The notes under the pieces: model-generated
The model's input: the letters and a program-made list of their open reading frames with translations, nothing else
The model's database searches: none
What the model was told of the DNA's origin: nothing
Translations under genes and position numbers: made by a program
In this document: piece by piece, positions 50,775 to 58,235 of the stretch
Layout of the letters: the number at the start of each line of letters is the position of its first letter
Numbering within the stretch: the first letter of the stretch is position 1
Source: Clostridium sp. AWRP
GTDB lineage: Bacteria > Bacillota > Clostridia > Clostridiales > Clostridiaceae
DNA length: 64,000 nucleotides
Assembly: GCF_004006395.2 (NCBI RefSeq)
Contig: NZ_CP029758.2
Location: forward strand, 4,402,001 to 4,466,000
Direction: 5' to 3'

Positions 50775-51034
50775 TTCTTTTTCACCTTCTTCCTGAAAGC
50801 CTTTAATCTTTGAAATGTGGCGTTCATACTCATTCCATACATTTCACCAATAGCTCTGTATGTGAGACCTTGAACTCTTAATCTTTCCATTTCCAGAAGA
50901 TCCTCATTAGTTAGCTTTACATACTTTTCTTTTCTACCTGTAATTCTCTTTCCAGCATCTAAAATCTGAAACGCCTGCTCTACAGTAACCGGAAATTGGC
51001 TTGCTATTATTAAGGCGTACCAATTCTCATTCAA
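50771..51034 (-). CDS. HTH protein of the sigma/transposase-like type
   Basis: An 87-residue protein with an HTH in the C-terminal half (EDLLEMERLRVQGLTYRAIG, EMYGMSMNATFQRLKAFRKK). Short proteins of this type are frequent in clostridial phage early operons. GAGGAGG precedes the start. Confidence 0.65.
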   Translation of the reverse strand: MNENWYALIIASQFPVTVEQAFQILDAGKRITGRKEKYVKLTNEDLLEMERLRVQGLTYRAIGEMYGMSMNATFQRLKAFRKKVKKN

Positions 51035-51050
51035 CTCTTTTTCCTCCTCT

Positions 51051-51251
51051 CTAATTGACTGATTTTAATTCATTCTTTTCAGCCCATGTTTTTAAATTTT
51101 TTTCAGCCTCTTCTCTTGACTCTACCATAGGCATTGCTGGAGATTTTACTCTGTGAAGTCCACCATTTTTACTTTTCCTAAAAGTTCCGTATTTACTGCC
51201 TAATCCAGTACTTACAAATACCTTACTGCCTTTTTTATCTAGGTATTTCAT
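51051..51251 (-). CDS. Small basic phage protein
   Basis: A 66-residue protein with an N-terminal beta hairpin (KVFVSTGLGSKYGTFRKSKN), a GGLHRVKSPAMP middle and a charged helix (EEAEKNLKTWAEKN). GGAGGAG precedes the ATG. Conserved-looking but not recognised. Confidence 0.6.
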   Translation of the reverse strand: MKYLDKKGSKVFVSTGLGSKYGTFRKSKNGGLHRVKSPAMPMVESREEAEKNLKTWAEKNELKSVN

Positions 51252-51253
51252 TC

Positions 51254-51406
51254 TTACTCCTCCCCATATCCTTTACCATCTTCACCTCTAAAGATAAGTT
51301 CTGTGCGATATTCTTCTACATCTAATCCACCGATCGGGACCATGTCATTGTTGTAATTCCAAATTGCATTTTTTAAATCATTTACGGATAGTTTACTTAG
51401 ATCCAC
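51254..51406 (-). CDS. Small acidic phage protein
   Basis: A 50-residue protein from GTG at 51406 behind GGAGG. Its text (LSVNDLKNAIWNYNNDMVPI, RTELIFRGEDGKGYGEE) has no recognised domain. It overlaps the end of the upstream gene by 14 bases and precedes the next ATG by 2 bases. Confidence 0.6.
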   Translation of the reverse strand: MDLSKLSVNDLKNAIWNYNNDMVPIGGLDVEEYRTELIFRGEDGKGYGEE

Positions 51407-51581
51407 TCTTTTTCCTCCTTTCAATCTCCCTTCTAACTACTGCAATTCTTGTACTAACTTTCTGTCCTTCTCTTTCTTCCTTTGTTAAACTTGCAAGCAA
51501 CATGTACAACCTAAAAAGCTTGGTCTCTTTTAATCCTGCCTTGAACTCTGAACTATTTACTGGCTGCCTGTACCAATTCAT
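51393..51581 (-). CDS. Small basic helical phage protein
   Basis: A 62-residue protein, mostly helical and basic (LFRLYMLLASLTKEEREGQK, IAVVRREIERRKKSGSK). The ATG overlaps the upstream stop as ATGA. Unknown function. Confidence 0.6.
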   Translation of the reverse strand: MNWYRQPVNSSEFKAGLKETKLFRLYMLLASLTKEEREGQKVSTRIAVVRREIERRKKSGSK

Positions 51582-51748
51582 TTAACATCACCTTCTTTTT
51601 TTACTTTTTCTATAACACTACAAATGTTATCTATGGTTTCTACTGACCATACAGAGATCCATTTTAAGGTGTGCATTTCTTTCTCGGTAATTTCTACATC
51701 ACCTATTGCATTGAGTAGCTTTTTTAGATTTTTTTCTTGTACTGCCAT
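51578..51748 (-). CDS. Small phage protein after cro
   Basis: A 56-residue helical protein (LKKLLNAIGDVEITEKEMHT, WSVETIDNICSVIEKVKKEG). It follows the Cro-like gene on the early leftward message and is coupled to the next gene by an ATGA overlap. Not recognised. Confidence 0.6.
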   Translation of the reverse strand: MAVQEKNLKKLLNAIGDVEITEKEMHTLKWISVWSVETIDNICSVIEKVKKEGDVK

Positions 51749-51838
51749 TTAATTTTCATCCTTCCTTATTTTTATTTGCCATTGCGGCACTATTGAAATG
51801 TAATATGTTTGACATGGTTAAACATATAAATAGAATTA

Positions 51839-52072
51839 TTAACTCACCTCTTGTTGCGTATCACGTAACTCGTGACTAAAAAAAATTTGCGCTGGATTTT
51901 TAATTTTAAGGACATTGACTATAGCTTCCATTTCCTTTTGTGTAAATTTCTCAGGAGAATGGTTTAACTTAACTGACAATGTTTTAGGCGTAATGCCAAT
52001 TTCACTAGCTAACTTTGCAATAGTATATCCATGAAGTGCCATTTGTGCCTTTAGTAAATTAGATCTAAACAT
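51839..52072 (-). CDS. Cro-like XRE regulator
   Basis: A 77-residue HTH protein (LLKAQMALHGYTIAKLASEI, GITPKTLSVKLNHSPEKFTQ) of the DUF739/Cro type. It is the first leftward gene, divergent from the CI-like repressor, with a strong TTGACA/TATTAT promoter and palindromic operators in the space between them. It probably shuts off the lysogenic promoter on induction. Confidence 0.85.
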   Translation of the reverse strand: MFRSNLLKAQMALHGYTIAKLASEIGITPKTLSVKLNHSPEKFTQKEMEAIVNVLKIKNPAQIFFSHELRDTQQEVS

Positions 52073-52092
52073 TTTATCACCTCTATTTTCTT

Positions 52093-52109
52093 GTAACGTA
52101 TTACGTAAC
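52093..52109. promoter_or_regulatory. Operator 1 of the lysis/lysogeny switch
   Basis: GTAACGTATTACGTAAC, an almost perfect palindrome (half site GTWACGTA), just downstream of the cro -10 box. Related words occur at 52191-52207 and inside the cro gene near 51850. Confidence 0.65.
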
Positions 52110-52118
52110 TTTATCTTT

Positions 52119-52147
52119 ATAATAGCATGGACTTATTTTTATGTCAA
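52119..52147 (-). promoter_or_regulatory. Early leftward promoter (cro)
   Basis: TTGACA (52147-52142), 17 bases, TATTAT (52124-52119) on the minus strand; close to consensus and followed by operator 1. Confidence 0.8.
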
Positions 52148-52188
52148 TACATGATACGAAACTTTTTACATAAAAGTTCATATTATTG

Positions 52189-52216
52189 TTGCATATTACG
52201 TAATTTGTGTTATAAT
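52189..52216 (+). promoter_or_regulatory. Repressor promoter overlapping operator 2
   Basis: TTGCAT (52189-52194), 16 bases, TATAAT (52211-52216) on the plus strand. The spacer holds an operator-like word, GCATATTACGTAATTTG (52191-52207), so repressor or Cro binding would block it. Confidence 0.7.
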
Positions 52217-52253
52217 ATATGTAAAAATAGTAAGATAATATGAGGTGTAAAAG

Positions 52254-52643
52254 ATGGAGATTAATGAAAAAATTAAAAGCAGACGTGAAGAATTAGGATT
52301 AACACTTCAAGAAATTGGGGAATATTTAGGAGTTTCAAAAGCTACGGTTCAAAGGTATGAAAGCGGAGAAATTAAAAATTTAAAACTTGGTACCATAGAA
52401 AAATTGGCTCAAGTATTAAAAATATCTCCTTCTTATTTAATGGGATGGGATGAACCTGAAGAAAAAAAAGTGTCTAAAATTACAGATATTAGAGAGGCTA
52501 TAAAAGTAATTATGGCTCAACCTGGTTTAATGTTAAATGGAGAAGCTTTATCAGATGAATCTAAAATTGCTCTTGCAAATGCTATTCAGCTTGGTATTCA
52601 ATATGCTGAACAAATGCAAAAGAAAGAAAAGGGGAATAATTAA
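52254..52643 (+). CDS. CI-like repressor (XRE family)
   Basis: A 129-residue repressor with an XRE HTH (IKSRREELGLTLQEIGEYLG, VSKATVQRYESGEIKNLKLG) and a short helical C-terminus with no S24 peptidase domain. It therefore cannot self-cleave; induction probably uses the adjacent ImmA/IrrE-type peptidase, as in ICEBs1 and many Firmicute phages. GAGGTG precedes the ATG. Confidence 0.88.
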   Translation: MEINEKIKSRREELGLTLQEIGEYLGVSKATVQRYESGEIKNLKLGTIEKLAQVLKISPSYLMGWDEPEEKKVSKITDIREAIKVIMAQPGLMLNGEALSDESKIALANAIQLGIQYAEQMQKKEKGNN

Positions 52644-52668
52644 CCAATTAATCTGAGGGGATGATTAT

Positions 52669-53112
52669 GTGATAAAAACTATTGTAACTAGATTAATTAA
52701 AACATATAGAACAGATAATCCTTTTGAGTTGTGTGATTTTTTAAGTATAAAAATTATGAAAAGTAATTTAGGTAATGAAATTAAAGGTTTTTTTCAAAGA
52801 ACAGCTAATGGATATAACATTATTCATTTAAACAGCAGATTGGATAATAATGAAATTAAATACATATGTGCTCATGAACTCGGTCATGCAGTTCTGCATC
52901 CTGACCTATCCATTAGATTCTTTATGATAAATAAATTACAAGTTAAAACTAAATATGAAGTTCAAGCAGATAAGTTTGCAGCTGAATTATTATTACCCAA
53001 TAGATTAGATTGTGATTATAAAAACATGAATATATACCAATTAAGCTCTTGTTTTAGAGTTCCCAAAGAACTTGTAAAATATAAATATAGGAGGGTGTCT
53101 TTGTATGAGTAA
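52669..53112 (+). CDS. ImmA/IrrE-type metallopeptidase
   Basis: A 147-residue zinc peptidase with the HExxH motif His69-Glu70-x-x-His73 (CAHELGHAVLHPD) and the downstream helix KYEVQADKFAAELLLP supplying the third ligand. It starts with GTG behind GAGGGG. Such enzymes cleave the adjoining repressor on DNA damage or cell-cell signals, giving prophage induction. It lies between repressor and integrase and overlaps the integrase by 8 bases. Confidence 0.9.
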   Translation: MIKTIVTRLIKTYRTDNPFELCDFLSIKIMKSNLGNEIKGFFQRTANGYNIIHLNSRLDNNEIKYICAHELGHAVLHPDLSIRFFMINKLQVKTKYEVQADKFAAELLLPNRLDCDYKNMNIYQLSSCFRVPKELVKYKYRRVSLYE

Positions 53113-54274
53113 ACAGCGTAATCCTAATGGAATGGGAACTTTTAAACAGCGTAAAGATGGACGGTATGAATGGCGTCAGAAAATTGATGGCCAAGAAAGG
53201 TACATATCGGCTAAAACAATGAAAGAACTAAGAGAAAAAATTAAAAAGATAACAGATCTGCCTATAATAAAAAATAAGTATAAAGTTGACGATTGGTTTC
53301 AAAAATGGCTAGAAACATATATAAAACCTCTTAAAAAAAAGGCTACATATGACCAATACAAAATAATCTATAATACTCATATTAAAACAGTTCTTGGTAA
53401 TAGAAAACTATCAACTATAAAAACATATGATATACAATCGGTTATCGCCAAAATGAATGAAAAAAATTTAAGTACTTGGACAATGAAACATGCAAGGAAA
53501 ATTATGAATATTGCTTTTTCTAAAGCTTTTGAAGAAAAAATAATAGCTGAAAATCCTGTTAAAAATATTGAGATACCTATAAAACAAGCCAAACCTCGTA
53601 AGACCCTTACTATGGATGAATTACAAAAATTATTTAAAGCCATGGAAAATAGTCGTTGGATATGGTCAGTAAAATTTGCTTTAGTTACTGGTTTAAGACG
53701 TGGTGAACTTCTTGCTTTGAAATGGTCTGATATTGATTGGCAAAATAAAAGAATAAGTATAAATAAATCTAATAGCGTCACAGGGTTAGGAGATACTAAA
53801 AGCAGTAAAATACATTATGTTCCACTTTCTGAAAATGCAATTCAGTTTTTAAATGAGCAAAAAGAAATGTTAAAAAAGGAATTTAATCCAATTTTATATA
53901 ATGAAAACTTAAAAGGTAAGGCTTTGATATTCCCAAGTGAATCCGGTAAAATGATTCGTCCTGATTCTTATTACACACTTATAAGACGCTTTTCTATTAA
54001 AGCTGGAATAAAGGCTTCTCCTCATTGTTTTAGACATACCTTTGTATACTTAACTAGAGGAAACCTGTCTTTAAAAGATTTACAAAATATTTTAGGACAT
54101 TCAGAATCAACTACCACACTTGATATTTATGGTAATATGATAAATGACAATACTAAGAAAAATATAGAACAAATTGACAATGTTTTTAATACTGTTGATG
54201 AAGAGATGGATAAAATAAAAAAAGAGAAAATAAAAAATAAAGGGAAAGTAATACCATTTAGAAGAGCAAAATAA
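53105..54274 (+). CDS. int: Tyrosine integrase
   Basis: A 389-residue site-specific recombinase. It has an AP2-like arm-binding start (GTFKQRKDGRYEWRQKIDGQ), a SAM-like core-binding domain (about 60-150) and the catalytic domain with Arg198 (GLRRGELLAL), Lys235, His307 and Arg310 (PHCFRHTF), His332 (LGHSESTT) and Tyr342 (LDIYGN). All six residues are present. It integrates the phage in the tRNA-Pro 3' end. The stop is directly followed by arm-type repeats and, 134 bases on, attR. Confidence 0.96.
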   Translation: MSKQRNPNGMGTFKQRKDGRYEWRQKIDGQERYISAKTMKELREKIKKITDLPIIKNKYKVDDWFQKWLETYIKPLKKKATYDQYKIIYNTHIKTVLGNRKLSTIKTYDIQSVIAKMNEKNLSTWTMKHARKIMNIAFSKAFEEKIIAENPVKNIEIPIKQAKPRKTLTMDELQKLFKAMENSRWIWSVKFALVTGLRRGELLALKWSDIDWQNKRISINKSNSVTGLGDTKSSKIHYVPLSENAIQFLNEQKEMLKKEFNPILYNENLKGKALIFPSESGKMIRPDSYYTLIRRFSIKAGIKASPHCFRHTFVYLTRGNLSLKDLQNILGHSESTTTLDIYGNMINDNTKKNIEQIDNVFNTVDEEMDKIKKEKIKNKGKVIPFRRAK

Positions 54275-54275
54275 C

Positions 54276-54296
54276 ACCCACCTTTTACCCACCTTT
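54276..54296 (+). repeat. Putative integrase arm-type sites, right end
   Basis: ACCCACCTTTTACCCACC with one difference from the left-end block at 16065-16085, starting right after the integrase stop. Confidence 0.6.
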
Positions 54297-54407
54297 TTTG
54301 AAAAAGTATATAATTTATCACATATTTCAAAAAAAATTGTATAACCTATAATTCCTTTAACCAGAACGTTTTTACCTATGTCAAGAAATTTTATTATTGT
54401 AAAACAT

Positions 54408-54457
54408 CTTGCTTCGGGAGCAAGAGGTCGCAGGTTCAAATCCTGTCACTCCGACCA
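54408..54457 (+). other. attR, right prophage attachment site
   Basis: Exact 50-base copy of the tRNA-Pro 3' end (15964-16013), not preceded by the 5' half of a tRNA, so this copy is not a functional tRNA gene. Confidence 0.93.
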
Positions 54458-54712
54458 AAACAATTGCACAATATAAATGCATGACCCACTAATACTCTCA
54501 CTTCTTCAAGTGGAAGTAAAGAGAGGCTACGTCCCTAAATAAAGACACAACCGCTTTTTTGTTGTCATTTCTCAAAAGTACTGGCCCTGCAAAACGCAGC
54601 GAAATGAGCAAGAATGAATAAACAGCTTCATTTTTAAACTTGACATTTGTAGATTTGCTTATTATCATATACTTAATCAGTTTTTTATATCAGTAGGAAA
54701 TGGAGAGAACTT
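54458..54712. other. Gene-free stretch right of attR
   Basis: The 255 bases between attR and the diguanylate cyclase gene hold no reading frame of note. Short hairpins are present: ACTTC/GAAGT near 54500-54520, ACAAC/GTTGT with a T-run near 54548-54570 (terminator-like), and TCATTTC/GAAATGA near 54565-54610. These may be the terminator of the tRNA-Pro transcript. I saw no c-di-GMP riboswitch motif. Confidence 0.45.
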
Positions 54713-55858
54713 ATGCAATTAAATATCCTTGCCTATTTGGAACTTAATGTTTTTGCATTTGCAATTCTTCTTTTTATTTACATGGATGTTCACAGCAAAA
54801 GTCAAAAATATCTATATGAACAAAAGGTGTTTCTAATCATATTGACGTTAAATGCAGTTCTGCTCGTTTTGGACACATTGCAGTGGCTCTTAAATGGTAG
54901 ACCAGGTATAACTCTGCGAGTCGTATCTATCATTATAGCGGTAGTATATTGTGCAATAACTCCACTTCCTTGCTTTTTTTGGAGCATATATTCAGATTAT
55001 CAAATTTTTAGAGATGAAAAACGCATTAAGAAATTGTTCTCACTAATGGCAATCCCTTTACTCATCAATTTTGTTTTTGCATTGTTAAGCGCTTTTTACG
55101 GTCTTTCATTCGTTATAGACCAAAATAATGTTTACCACAGGGGCATTTTCTTTTATTTAATAACTGTGATCTGTTATTATTACCTTGTGTATTCAATTGT
55201 TTCCATATTTCGTAACAGAAAATTAGTTGAAAAAAAGGTTTATATCTCGCTGTTGTTATTTGCATTACCACCTTTTATTGGTGGAATCATACAGTCATTA
55301 TTTTATGGGGTCTCCATTATATGGGCTTGTACTGCTTTCTCTATTATGATTATTTTTATTAATATTCAAAATAATCAATCATATACAGATGATCTAACCA
55401 AGCTTTACAACCGCAGACAATTTAATAATTACATGAGGGAATGGGTCCAAAACGGTAAGAGTAGTTCCGTACTAGGCATCATCATGATTGATTTGGATTC
55501 ATTTAAGAAAATAAACGACTCTTGGGGACACCTCTCAGGTGATACGGCACTTGTAGAGACCGGAAAAATTCTTAAAAGCAATTTTAGAAATGAGGATCTT
55601 ATCTGTCGCTATGGAGGGGATGAGTTTATCATCGTTCTAAAAGTCGAAAAGATGAATGATTTGATTGACGCAGTAAAAAGATTAAAAGAAAGTGTTGAAA
55701 AGTTTAACAAGCGTAAGAAATTTCCTTATTCTATAAACTTCAGTATAGGCTTTGACATATTTGATCGTAAATCTGGCATGACAGTTCAGCAGTTCATGAG
55801 ACATGTAGATCATCTAATGTATGTTGATAAGAAGCAAAAGAAATCCATCAAATTTTAA
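54713..55858 (+). CDS. Membrane diguanylate cyclase (GGDEF)
   Basis: Makes the second messenger c-di-GMP. The 381-residue protein has about seven membrane helices in the first 220 residues (a 7TM-type sensor) and a C-terminal GGDEF domain (about 225-378). The active-site motif RYGGDEF is intact near residue 300, and an RxxD inhibitory site (RNED) lies exactly five residues before it, so feedback inhibition is likely. The metal-binding LGIIMIDLDSFKKIND is also intact. It begins 255 bases beyond attR and is a chromosomal gene. A terminator follows. Confidence 0.92.
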   Translation: MQLNILAYLELNVFAFAILLFIYMDVHSKSQKYLYEQKVFLIILTLNAVLLVLDTLQWLLNGRPGITLRVVSIIIAVVYCAITPLPCFFWSIYSDYQIFRDEKRIKKLFSLMAIPLLINFVFALLSAFYGLSFVIDQNNVYHRGIFFYLITVICYYYLVYSIVSIFRNRKLVEKKVYISLLLFALPPFIGGIIQSLFYGVSIIWACTAFSIMIIFINIQNNQSYTDDLTKLYNRRQFNNYMREWVQNGKSSSVLGIIMIDLDSFKKINDSWGHLSGDTALVETGKILKSNFRNEDLICRYGGDEFIIVLKVEKMNDLIDAVKRLKESVEKFNKRKKFPYSINFSIGFDIFDRKSGMTVQQFMRHVDHLMYVDKKQKKSIKF

Positions 55859-55922
55859 CATATGTAATCCATTAGATCAAAAGGCACCTTAATATAAGTA
55901 TGTATCCATAAGAACTTTTAGG

Positions 55923-55957
55923 CTTTCTGATAGCAATTTCAGAAAGTCCATTTTTTT
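55923..55957 (+). terminator. Terminator after the diguanylate cyclase gene
   Basis: CTTTCTGA pairs with TCAGAAAG around an 8-base loop, followed by TCCATTTTTTT. Confidence 0.85.
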
Positions 55958-56025
55958 AGAACGTTTCTAAAAATACTCATATGCAAATCATTTTGATGTT
56001 ATACTTAAAATGAGGTGATATATAA

Positions 56026-56679
56026 ATGCTTAAAAACATTAAAGGCGCTATTTTTGATATGGATGGCACTCTTATTGACTCGATGTGGATGTGGGAAAAC
56101 ATTGATGAAAAGTATTTGGCAAGAAAAAAGCTAACTGTTCCTCCAAGTTTAAAAAATGATATAGAACATATGAGCTTTTATGAAACTGCCGAATATTTTA
56201 AAAGTAAATTTAATATTTCTGATAGTATAGAAGAAATTCAAAAAGAATGGTATGATATGGCTATTTATGAATATTCCCATAATATCTCACTTAAACCAGG
56301 AGCTAAAGAGTTTTTGCTTTTATTAAAGAAAAAAGGTATTAAAATAGCTTTAGCTACAAGCAATTATAGGGAAATAACAAACATATGTCTCAAAAAGAAT
56401 AAAATATATGATTTATTTGACTCAATAATTACAGGCGACGAAGTTTCAAAAAGTAAGGCTTTCCCTGATATATATATTTGTGCTTCCCAAAAGTTAAATT
56501 TAAATTCAAAGGATTGTGTAGTCTTTGAAGATGTTTTGTGTGCTGTTAAAGGTGCAAAATCAGCAGGTATGACTGTAATAGGTGTACATGACCTATATTC
56601 GGAATACCAATGGAATGAAATAATAAACTATTCGGACATGCATATATCTAATTATAACGAATTAATGGAGGCAATATAG
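56026..56679 (+). CDS. HAD-superfamily phosphatase/phosphoglucomutase-like protein
   Basis: A 217-residue subfamily I HAD hydrolase. The nucleophile motif is Asp11/Asp13 (IFDMDGTLIDSM), with ALATSNYREI (motif II), a conserved Lys (VSKSKAFPDIY) and the acidic motif CVVFEDVLCAVKGAKSAG. It has a helical cap at residues 15-90. It resembles beta-phosphoglucomutase or sugar-phosphate phosphatases; the exact substrate cannot be deduced. GAGGTG precedes the ATG. Confidence 0.88.
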   Translation: MLKNIKGAIFDMDGTLIDSMWMWENIDEKYLARKKLTVPPSLKNDIEHMSFYETAEYFKSKFNISDSIEEIQKEWYDMAIYEYSHNISLKPGAKEFLLLLKKKGIKIALATSNYREITNICLKKNKIYDLFDSIITGDEVSKSKAFPDIYICASQKLNLNSKDCVVFEDVLCAVKGAKSAGMTVIGVHDLYSEYQWNEIINYSDMHISNYNELMEAI

Positions 56680-56743
56680 TTTTCATTTTTAAGCACCTTA
56701 TTGAATATACTAATATAAAAGTACTTAAATGAGGAGATTTAAA

Positions 56744-57142
56744 ATGCTAGCTTTTCTATTCCTTCTAATTATAGCAGGAAATGCTGTTATTCTATACAAA
56801 TTTAACGATAAGGTATCAATCCAGAGAAGACAAATACTTTCTTTAAAGTATGAAAATGATGATTTAAAGTCAAAATTATCAAAACAAACTCCCAAGAAAA
56901 TAGACATTAAATACGTCACTCCTCAATTTTTAAATGCAGTAGTTACTATAAGTGGAACTCTTCATCTTTCACCTATTTCAAACTCCAGCATAGTTAATAC
57001 TTTAAAAGAAAATACTTCTTTAAAAATTCAAGATAGTGCCCAAATTCAAAGTCAACTTTGGTATGAAGTTTTTTTGCCTGGAGACAACAGGCTGAATTCT
57101 AAAGGATGGATAAAGTCCAATTATATAAGGATAATTGAATAA
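56744..57142 (+). CDS. Membrane-anchored SH3-like protein
   Basis: A 132-residue protein with one N-terminal membrane helix (LAFLFLLIIAGNAVILY), a short coiled coil (KVSIQRRQILSLKYENDDLK) and an outer SH3-like beta domain (about 70-132, VVTISGTLHLSPISNSS, SQLWYEVFLPG, SKGWIKSNYI). I use the ATG at 56744 behind AGGAG; the earlier ATG includes that site. Such domains often bind cell wall. It stands alone and ends in a terminator. Confidence 0.72.
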   Translation: MLAFLFLLIIAGNAVILYKFNDKVSIQRRQILSLKYENDDLKSKLSKQTPKKIDIKYVTPQFLNAVVTISGTLHLSPISNSSIVNTLKENTSLKIQDSAQIQSQLWYEVFLPGDNRLNSKGWIKSNYIRIIE

Positions 57143-57172
57143 AGCCCTTCATTACTTAAAACTAGGGCTTTT
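57141..57172 (+). terminator. Terminator between convergent genes
   Basis: AAAGCCC and GGGCTTT pair around a 17-base loop, then TTCAACATTT; it lies between convergent genes and can serve both. Confidence 0.6.
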
Positions 57173-57180
57173 CAACATTT

Positions 57181-57891
57181 CTATAATAATTTGATAACTC
57201 CATCTAAATATTCGGGAACACCTTTTATTATATCTTTTTTGCAGCAGTACTTTAAATCATCATACAAATCTAGCTGTTGTATCCTTTTGTAGTGAGATGC
57301 ATTTTGTATAAATCCTACAATATCTGGATTTTTTTCATAAACATATAATGCAGTTTTAGATATATCTGTAAGCTCTACCTCTGTCTTTTCCAATATGCAC
57401 TTTATTATATAGCCGCTGCATATAAAATCATCCATAGAAAATTGACCGCTTGTTCCAGAATTAACTATTGTTACATCATTTCTTAAACTTACCAGTTTAT
57501 CTGCCACTTTAGCTCCATTTATAAGTGCTCCTATTAACATATTTTTTGCTGCAGTACTTCTTTTGATTGCTCTAGTTCCATTAGTTGTAGTCATTATAAG
57601 AATTTTGTCTTTTACAACTTCTCTAGTATACTCAAGTGGCGAATTCGAGCAATCAAATTCTGGTATTTTTAATGCATTTCTCTCTCCTCCAAGTATATAT
57701 TTTTCCCTATCTCTCCCTGCTATTTCTAGAGCTTCTTCTACAGTTAGAACAGGTATCACTGCCTTACATCCATTGTCCATAGCAGTAGTAATTACTGAAG
57801 TTGCCCTAAGCATGTCCACTATCACTACAGACTTATCCTCAATTTTCTCATTTTTTATATCATCTGCTGATATTATTACATCTATCTTCAA
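57181..57891 (-). CDS. ComB-like 2-phosphosulfolactate phosphatase family protein
   Basis: A 236-residue protein of the ComB family: VVIVDMLRATSVITTAMDNG near the start, LTVEEALEIAGRDREKYILG, GERNALKIPEFDCSNSPLEY, then LIMTTTNGTRAIKRSTAAKN and VNSGTSGQFSMDDFICSGYI. In methanogens ComB removes phosphate from 2-phosphosulfolactate in coenzyme M synthesis. Clostridia carry this family without making coenzyme M, so the substrate here is unknown. Confidence 0.88.
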   Translation of the reverse strand: MKIDVIISADDIKNEKIEDKSVVIVDMLRATSVITTAMDNGCKAVIPVLTVEEALEIAGRDREKYILGGERNALKIPEFDCSNSPLEYTREVVKDKILIMTTTNGTRAIKRSTAAKNMLIGALINGAKVADKLVSLRNDVTIVNSGTSGQFSMDDFICSGYIIKCILEKTEVELTDISKTALYVYEKNPDIVGFIQNASHYKRIQQLDLYDDLKYCCKKDIIKGVPEYLDGVIKLL

Positions 57892-57977
57892 TTTTCAATT
57901 TCCTCCCCTAAAAGTAACCACACATTATTTTCAACTCAACTTTTACACATATAAAATTTTAACTTAATATAAAAAAC

Positions 57978-58210
57978 TTATGAAGCAATTTTTTTAGTTG
58001 AGAATTGAGAGTGGACAATTGACAGTAAAGGATGATTTTTAGCTATCGCAAAAAATCTTTAAATTTATAGAATCATCAATGTTTTGCTTTAGCAAAACGA
58101 GACTTCAAAAATTTAATCAAAGATTTTTTGCAATATAACGGAAAAAAATCCACATTAACTGCCAACTATCAATTGTCAACTGTCAACTCAAAAAGCTTTG
58201 CTTAGCCATA
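57978..58210. repeat. Palindromic MITE-like element
   Basis: A 230-base element with long imperfect terminal inverted repeats: GTTGAGAATTGAGAGTGGAC at 57997 running to ACAATTGACAGT at 58026, against AACTGCCAACTATCAATTGT to CAACTGTCAACTC at 58189. Outer AAGCAA/TTGCTT pairs extend it. A second internal pair, GCAAAAAATCTTT (58048) against AAAGATTTTTTGC (to 58131), encloses the hairpin GTTTTGCTTTAGCAAAAC. It fills most of the gap between the ComB-like gene and the radical SAM gene. It has no coding capacity and looks like a mobile hairpin element. Confidence 0.7.
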
Positions 58211-58235
58211 TTTTTAAACTGTGAAAGTTGAATAA

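Larger units (their letters stand above)
15964..54457. mobile_element. Complete 38.5-kb siphovirus-type prophage in tRNA-Pro
   Basis: Bounded by a perfect 50-bp direct repeat derived from the tRNA-Pro 3' end. It has every module expected of an inducible tailed phage: integrase, repressor, Cro-like regulator, recombination, primase, terminase, portal, capsid, tail, fibres, holin and endolysin. The tail set (tape measure, Dit, tail-spike type protein, -1 frameshifted chaperone) indicates a long, flexible, non-contractile tail. Apart from one CCC-TAA frameshift in a tail gene, no structural gene is visibly broken, so it may be functional. No sheath or contractile baseplate genes are present. Confidence 0.95.

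Noticed and set aside
54408..54457. A second tRNA-Pro gene
   Set aside because: Only the 3' 50 bases are present; the acceptor 5' strand and D arm are missing, so it is attR.
54458..54712. c-di-GMP riboswitch ahead of the diguanylate cyclase gene
   Set aside because: The hairpins present do not show the conserved GEMM-type bases; they look like terminators.
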